A DNA stretch of 64,000 nt from contig JAKMXF010000077.1 in the NCBI GenBank assembly GCA_024704765.1, forward strand, positions 124,001-188,000. Reading direction: 5' to 3'. This stretch comes from Oopsacas minuta. Its lineage: Eukaryota > Porifera > Hexactinellida > Lyssacinosida > Leucopsacidae. Shown piece by piece: positions 59,516-64,000 of the stretch (position 1 is its first letter; each line of letters starts with the position of its first letter). Both the position numbers and the translations under genes were made by a program. Under the pieces are notes generated by a model. It was not told where the DNA came from. It saw only the letters and a program-made list of their open reading frames with translations, and searched no databases.

Positions 59516-59921
59516 AACATTTGAAATACATGTATACTTTGTGCGAGAAGGTGCATCTTGCCTGAATAGATGTGTTGCATAATTGTAGATCATCAAATTT
59601 TACATCAATAATGCTAAAAAAATTTTGAACCTTGAAAATATGTGTCTAGTAAGCATTTCGTTAGCAAAATATGTCATTCTTTGACCCCTCGTAGAACGAT
59701 AAATATTACATTTACTGAATGAATCAAATGATCTAAAGGTACTTTAAGACAATATATCAAAATAAATTTTATGTTCGACAAAATGTATTACATTTATTCA
59801 GGCAAAAATAAATTCTTCTGCAAAAAAGAAACCATGTCTATCAATGCTTTCAGGTTATACTGCATCTTTGTGCCAAATTTCGAGTTACCGTTAGCCTAAT
59901 GTTTTAAGTATTTGCACTAGC

Positions 59922-59945
59922 CATAGACGTAGTCAGGGGGTTTGT
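59922..59945. repeat. Possible hAT terminus relic
   Basis: CATAGACGTAGTCAGGGGG is similar to the right tip of the hAT at 55950-58762 (CATAGTCGTAGACAAGGGGG). No partner end or transposase was seen. Confidence 0.4.
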
Positions 59946-61239
59946 GTGGATGATGGCAACCCCGGTGCTACTGTCAGCAACCTCAGTTGCAACACTGTAT
60001 TATTGGGGTTTAGCAGCCTCAGATAAATTGACAACAACCTAAGTGGAAAGCCCAAAGAGGAAATCCTAGTATGCCTCTGGAGCTAGCTGGGGATGCGGAT
60101 GCTCTAATATTTCATTGATTCCTCACACATATTTACATTTTGCATGCTCGAAAATCGGGATATCGTTCTATACCCTGAGGGCATGGTCAAGGCTGGATAT
60201 GAAGCAATGGGAGCCTGTTGTATGACAGATTTACTACAATGACAGTTTTACTACCTCTATTATTGGTACCATGGATCTCTATATCCATGACATAGTGCTA
60301 CCTTACATGACAGAATCATTACCCTTCGATCACGACATGAAATCGTATAACTCAACTCTTAGTTCTTATCACATTGATAATAATGCATTTTCATTAGTAT
60401 CTTTGTTTCTGCTCTCGAGTTATAGTAATAGCAATATGTCTACTCACTTCATTTAATTCGAAATTGTTACTTTCACTAAACATAAAATAAAATATGAATG
60501 TGATGATTTACAACAGATAAGTTAGACAATTAATTGAACATCCGGATACATTACTAAGTAACACAAATTATGAAATTATAGTAGGTCATTCACAACTCAA
60601 TGATCTTTGTATCACGAATACTGCACGGGAAATCAACGCTGTGAATTCCTAAAATTTGTTAAAATTTTGCTAACACCTCAAATATATGAAAATGACGTCA
60701 TCATTTAAAATGTAATTAAACGAATTTTATGGGTTGCTAATCATGATAATATAAAGTAATTAAACCACTATATTCATAGAGAGTAAGAACCAATGTTATA
60801 CATTTCTCAAATTAACAGCAGTATATTCGTAGTATTATTCAAACTAACGAATAATAGGCTAGTAGACCACTATTGATAATTTCCATAAGTATATTATTGA
60901 ATAAAGTATCTTGTTCGTTATTAGTAACTTATTTTGGATCACTATTACACAATATCGGACTAATACATCACGTATATTGTTACTAAAGGATGTCTTACGT
61001 GCTAAATTTTCACGAAAACGCCGTACATACTTGTTGCAGGATTCCAGGCACTCTTCTAAAAGATTTTTCAAACAGTAGCCTCCATTATGAAGATGAAATA
61101 TTTGGAAAGAATGTGAAGCAATTTATGCAGGCAGGTGCAATGGTTGCCCAAGGGAATTCTTCTAGAATGAATTGATACATTTCATTGCACAGTTCCTCGA
61201 ACCTAATACATTTGGTCTGTTCACCACTGTTGACCAGTC

Positions 61240-62660
61240 ACAAAATTACTGATTGATTGGTTTGAATTAGTTCTAGAGCTGGTTTATGAACGGGATCAAT
61301 TGAAGATATTGCCAATTTCAGAAAATCTCTCTTATCCATAAAACAGTCAGGGGCACATTTCCAGTTGTCGAAATACCACCATGGCTTGAAGGAATGTCCA
61401 CACCAATACTGCACTTTTCTTCAATGATGGATCAAATGCGTTTCATCGAAGTTTGTACCTTGATGTTACTTGGCGACCATCCGTTGTAACACGAGTTTAG
61501 ATGATAAATGAGGTAATGAACCACTTGAAGACACAAAGATATGCGTGTAGTTATGAAGTCAATGTTGGAAGTGGGTGGGTGAGTTATACCAACACGTTGT
61601 TGAGAGGGTAATTTCAAAAATCTTCTTTATTCACTTCACTGAAAATTGCATGTACATCATGGACAAACCTGTTAATGGGGAATCCAGATTCAATGCATTC
61701 CAAACTATATCCAAGTATAAATTTGGGAGCCTGTTGCCGTAGAAAGATGACATGAAGCACCTCCAGCACCCCATCCAGGAGACCAACCATCTTGATATCA
61801 AAAAGAGAAGGGAAAATTTTACAAATCACTTGTCTTCTACCTAAAGTAATACCATTATTCATATTCTCAGTTTTTGGGTTAATCAAAGTATCCATAATGA
61901 GTTTTACATTACTATAATCTTCTTTAAGAGCTACTAAAGTTACTGGTCCGAAAGAAAAAGGCGAATTTGGGAACTGGTTGAAGAATACTTCAGTTTGATC
62001 AACATCTGTAATTCTAAGAACATTAAAAATCCAAACAGAATGAAGCTTTCAGTAGATAGATTCGGATTTTGATTGATTTGATGGTAGATGCGATGAGTAC
62101 CTGACCCACTAGCCCATCTGACAATTTTACAGTGAGAGGATGTTGTGAATCTAAAATTGAATCTACATTATTCAGGATACATTGAATAGCGAGAGAAAGA
62201 ATTGAATTATAAGATATTGATATTCCAACTGAGAAACCTTCAGTATTATTTAATATTCTCATTTCTTCAGCTAAAGATATTTCCCTGCAAAATAGCGCAA
62301 CAGTTTTGTAAGATGGTAATTTTACATCTTCACCCTTCAAGACTCTCTTGAGCTCAAAATATCTTGTTGTTCCAATTTCTAAGAGGTCAAATACGCTGAT
62401 TTTGGAATAGATATTTCAGTGACAGCTTTAGCAAATGAACCCGTTTCAATAATTTCTTTACATTCACTTGAAGTATTCCGATCATAAGTTTCATTGGAAA
62501 ATAAATCCAAAGCTAGAGCAATAATTTTTGGGTTCGACTTCCTCTCTCTCCGAAATATAGGTAATATGTTGAAGTAGTACTTTAGTCTAGCACTTGAAGT
62601 TGTTAATTTCAATTTAAAATGTGTTTCCTCGAATCCACAGTGGTGTATTCGGAAGCACAA
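61240..62660 (-). pseudogene. RAG1/Transib-like DDE pseudogene, copy B
   Basis: Minus-strand frames joined by frameshifts carry, in order: an N-terminal part (ARLKYYFNILPIFRRERKSN, 62380-62660); LLNNTEGFSVGIS-like LNNTEGFSVGISISYNS; HPLTVKLSDG then after a frame change SGSGTHRIYHQINQNP (about 62080-62130); FDIKMVGLLDG then GAGGASCHLSTATG (about 61730-61800); SGFPINRFVHD; GITHPPTSNIDF; and NGWSPSNIKVQTSMKRI. The candidate catalytic aspartates are in SDG and FDIK. The layout D-x-K-M-V, then CHL(C/S) is reminiscent of RAG1/Transib. Copy A at 4640-5500 aligns with the middle of this one. The family call is inference and could be wrong; the homology between A and B is visible directly. Confidence 0.55.
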
Positions 62661-64000
62661 GCATATGAGAAATAGAAACTGTAGAAAGAACCTCAGAACT
62701 ACTAGAATAATCTGAAATATTGTTTTTACAAGGATGCTTCTCCTGTAATGGAATAGGATGAAATACCATATTTTTCCAGGTATCTAGATCATTCCATGTT
62801 CGGGAGGATTCCCTAGATTTCTGTAGTCATTGAATTCGTTACGAAATATTTGGCTGTCCTGCTCCAAAAGATTCTGATTGTCGATTTGAAGACGATACAT
62901 TTAGAGATACCTCTATCGTTGGTCACAAAAGTATCATAGGCTCCCTTGTTGTTATATATTCACTCATTTGTGAAGTTGTAGAATATAATACAGATTCTAA
63001 TCATTATTATGCATGCAATATCAATAAACAATATTATAAACCAATATTCGTTCAAATGTAGAAGCAATTTGGCACAATGGCTAAGTTGTACAAAAGGGGT
63101 CAAAACATGTTTTGTAGGATTTCTTTGACTACAACTATTATTTGCCATGGAAATGTATTTGGGCGCCCTTCGGTCGGTCTAGAAATTAATGAAAAACAAC
63201 CTTATATTCATGAACAATACAAAGTGCCAAAAGTCAAAACTTACAATTGTTTGCAATATAAGACCGGAGACTATAAACTTTGGGTACTTTGGAGGAAATT
63301 ATCGAAAAGTAGGTCTACCAAGAAATTCATAAAGAATATAGCTGGTGTTCGATCGTATTTAAAAATAGATCCAATCAAATATGAATTGTATGTCAAACAG
63401 ATATACAATTTTATAGTTCACATTAAAGTGACTAGCATTCAAAGAAAACAACAATTTCGAGAAAAGATATTTGCGGTCTTTGAGGTATGAAATTATTAAA
63501 TTATGCTTTTGTTAGAGTCATTTCATAGGGATGTTATAATTCTACAAGGTATCTAAAAATATCATAATTCTAGGTTAGAAATAGCCTAGATGTAATACAA
63601 GCATAAAATCTGATAATTTCAATGTCATATTTTCACCTATCACCGCAAGGTTCCACATTGTGTAGATTACATAGATACTGCAACAAAGATGTTACTATGG
63701 GATAGCAAGATTTAGAATTAGAAAGTATCTAAAATGTTGTCATGATAAAGTTCGCGCTTTCCAGATTTATAGAAGTCAGTTTGGCACATGTTAGCCAATA
63801 TTCACCACCTCAAACTGTAATTTTTGTGACAATTGATTTTCGAAGGTCGTGTATTAGTACGCTATGTTGTATCATTTTGATTTTATTACAAAATTAAGAT
63901 TTTGTACATGAATTCATTGATATAAATCGCTAAACAGGAACAGGATTTCAATGAACCATCATTGCCTAGGTATATAAAATGCTATGGCAAAACTCACCCA
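62661..64000. other. No recognised gene apart from one unknown ORF
   Basis: The open frame at 63077-63490 is listed separately. The rest, including the last 500 bases to the window edge, is AT-rich and featureless to me. Confidence 0.45.
63077..63490 (+). CDS. Unknown 137-codon open frame
   Basis: A Met-led frame rich in Lys and Tyr (KVPKVKTYNCLQYKTGDYKL, then KFIKNIAGVRSYLKID) with no recognised domain, no signal peptide and no membrane segment. Its composition is more protein-like than most chance ORFs in the window, but AT-rich DNA also yields Lys- and Tyr-rich frames. It has no visible partner exon or promoter. Confidence 0.25.
   Translation: MAKLYKRGQNMFCRISLTTTIICHGNVFGRPSVGLEINEKQPYIHEQYKVPKVKTYNCLQYKTGDYKLWVLWRKLSKSRSTKKFIKNIAGVRSYLKIDPIKYELYVKQIYNFIVHIKVTSIQRKQQFREKIFAVFEV

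Larger units (their letters stand above)
58763..61239. other. No recognised gene; transposon-end relics
   Basis: Only fragments of transposon ends were found (59464-59515 and 59922-59945, listed separately). Some GC-richer sequence lies at 59030-59140 and 59940-60110, of unknown nature. The open frame at 60271-60456 (plus) has no motif. Confidence 0.4.

Overview
The window looks like AT-rich animal nuclear DNA that is almost entirely transposon graveyard. No bacterial operons, ribosome binding sites, RNA genes or CRISPR arrays were seen. Most recognisable proteins are transposases, nearly all broken by stops or frameshifts. The dense Tc1/mariner content, the THAP-type P-like element, the FLYWCH-MULE and an arthropod-type repeat gene family fit a repeat-rich arthropod (a caligid copepod would fit). 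The species is inference and cannot be settled from this sequence alone.

Layout. 1-3216: two short MITEs with unusual internal micro-repeats, then sequence with no recognised gene. 3217-4543: a dead mariner. 4640-5500: a decayed RAG1/Transib-like fragment. 7441-7887: one possible membrane-protein exon. 9257-10603 and 12785-14129: two DD37E Tc1-like elements. 14905-19613: a P-like element encoding a THAP-domain transposase, split by a nearly intact DD37D element at 17104-18417. 20100-20680: a foldback repeat. 22142-23684: a DD34E Tc1 element, followed at 24198-25109 by a long-armed foldback MITE that shares its terminal core. 25215-26890: a pseudogene of an unnamed arthropod repeat family. 27201-28519: another DD37D element. 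32816-34161: a DD37E-like element with a single nonsense codon. 34505-37109: a mariner that contains a second mariner.

39329-43138 is the most remarkable structure: two FLYWCH-MULE transposase pseudogenes face each other in a palindrome with arms of about 1.75 kb. The arms look base-for-base identical, while the 258-bp centre has diverged. The arms are visibly GC-richer than their surroundings. 43139-49326 holds only MITE and foldback pieces and hairpins. 49327-50687 and 50760-52049 are two more Tc1/mariner relatives. 53592-54720 is a tyrosine-recombinase-like pseudogene, 55950-58762 is a hAT element, and 61240-62660 is a second RAG1/Transib-like pseudogene.

The elements do not form a pathway; they form a stratigraphy. 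Insertions inside other elements give relative ages, and single-stop transposases mark the youngest insertions. Gene conversion is the simplest explanation for the MULE palindrome. Host genes are limited to a few short candidate exons of unknown function.
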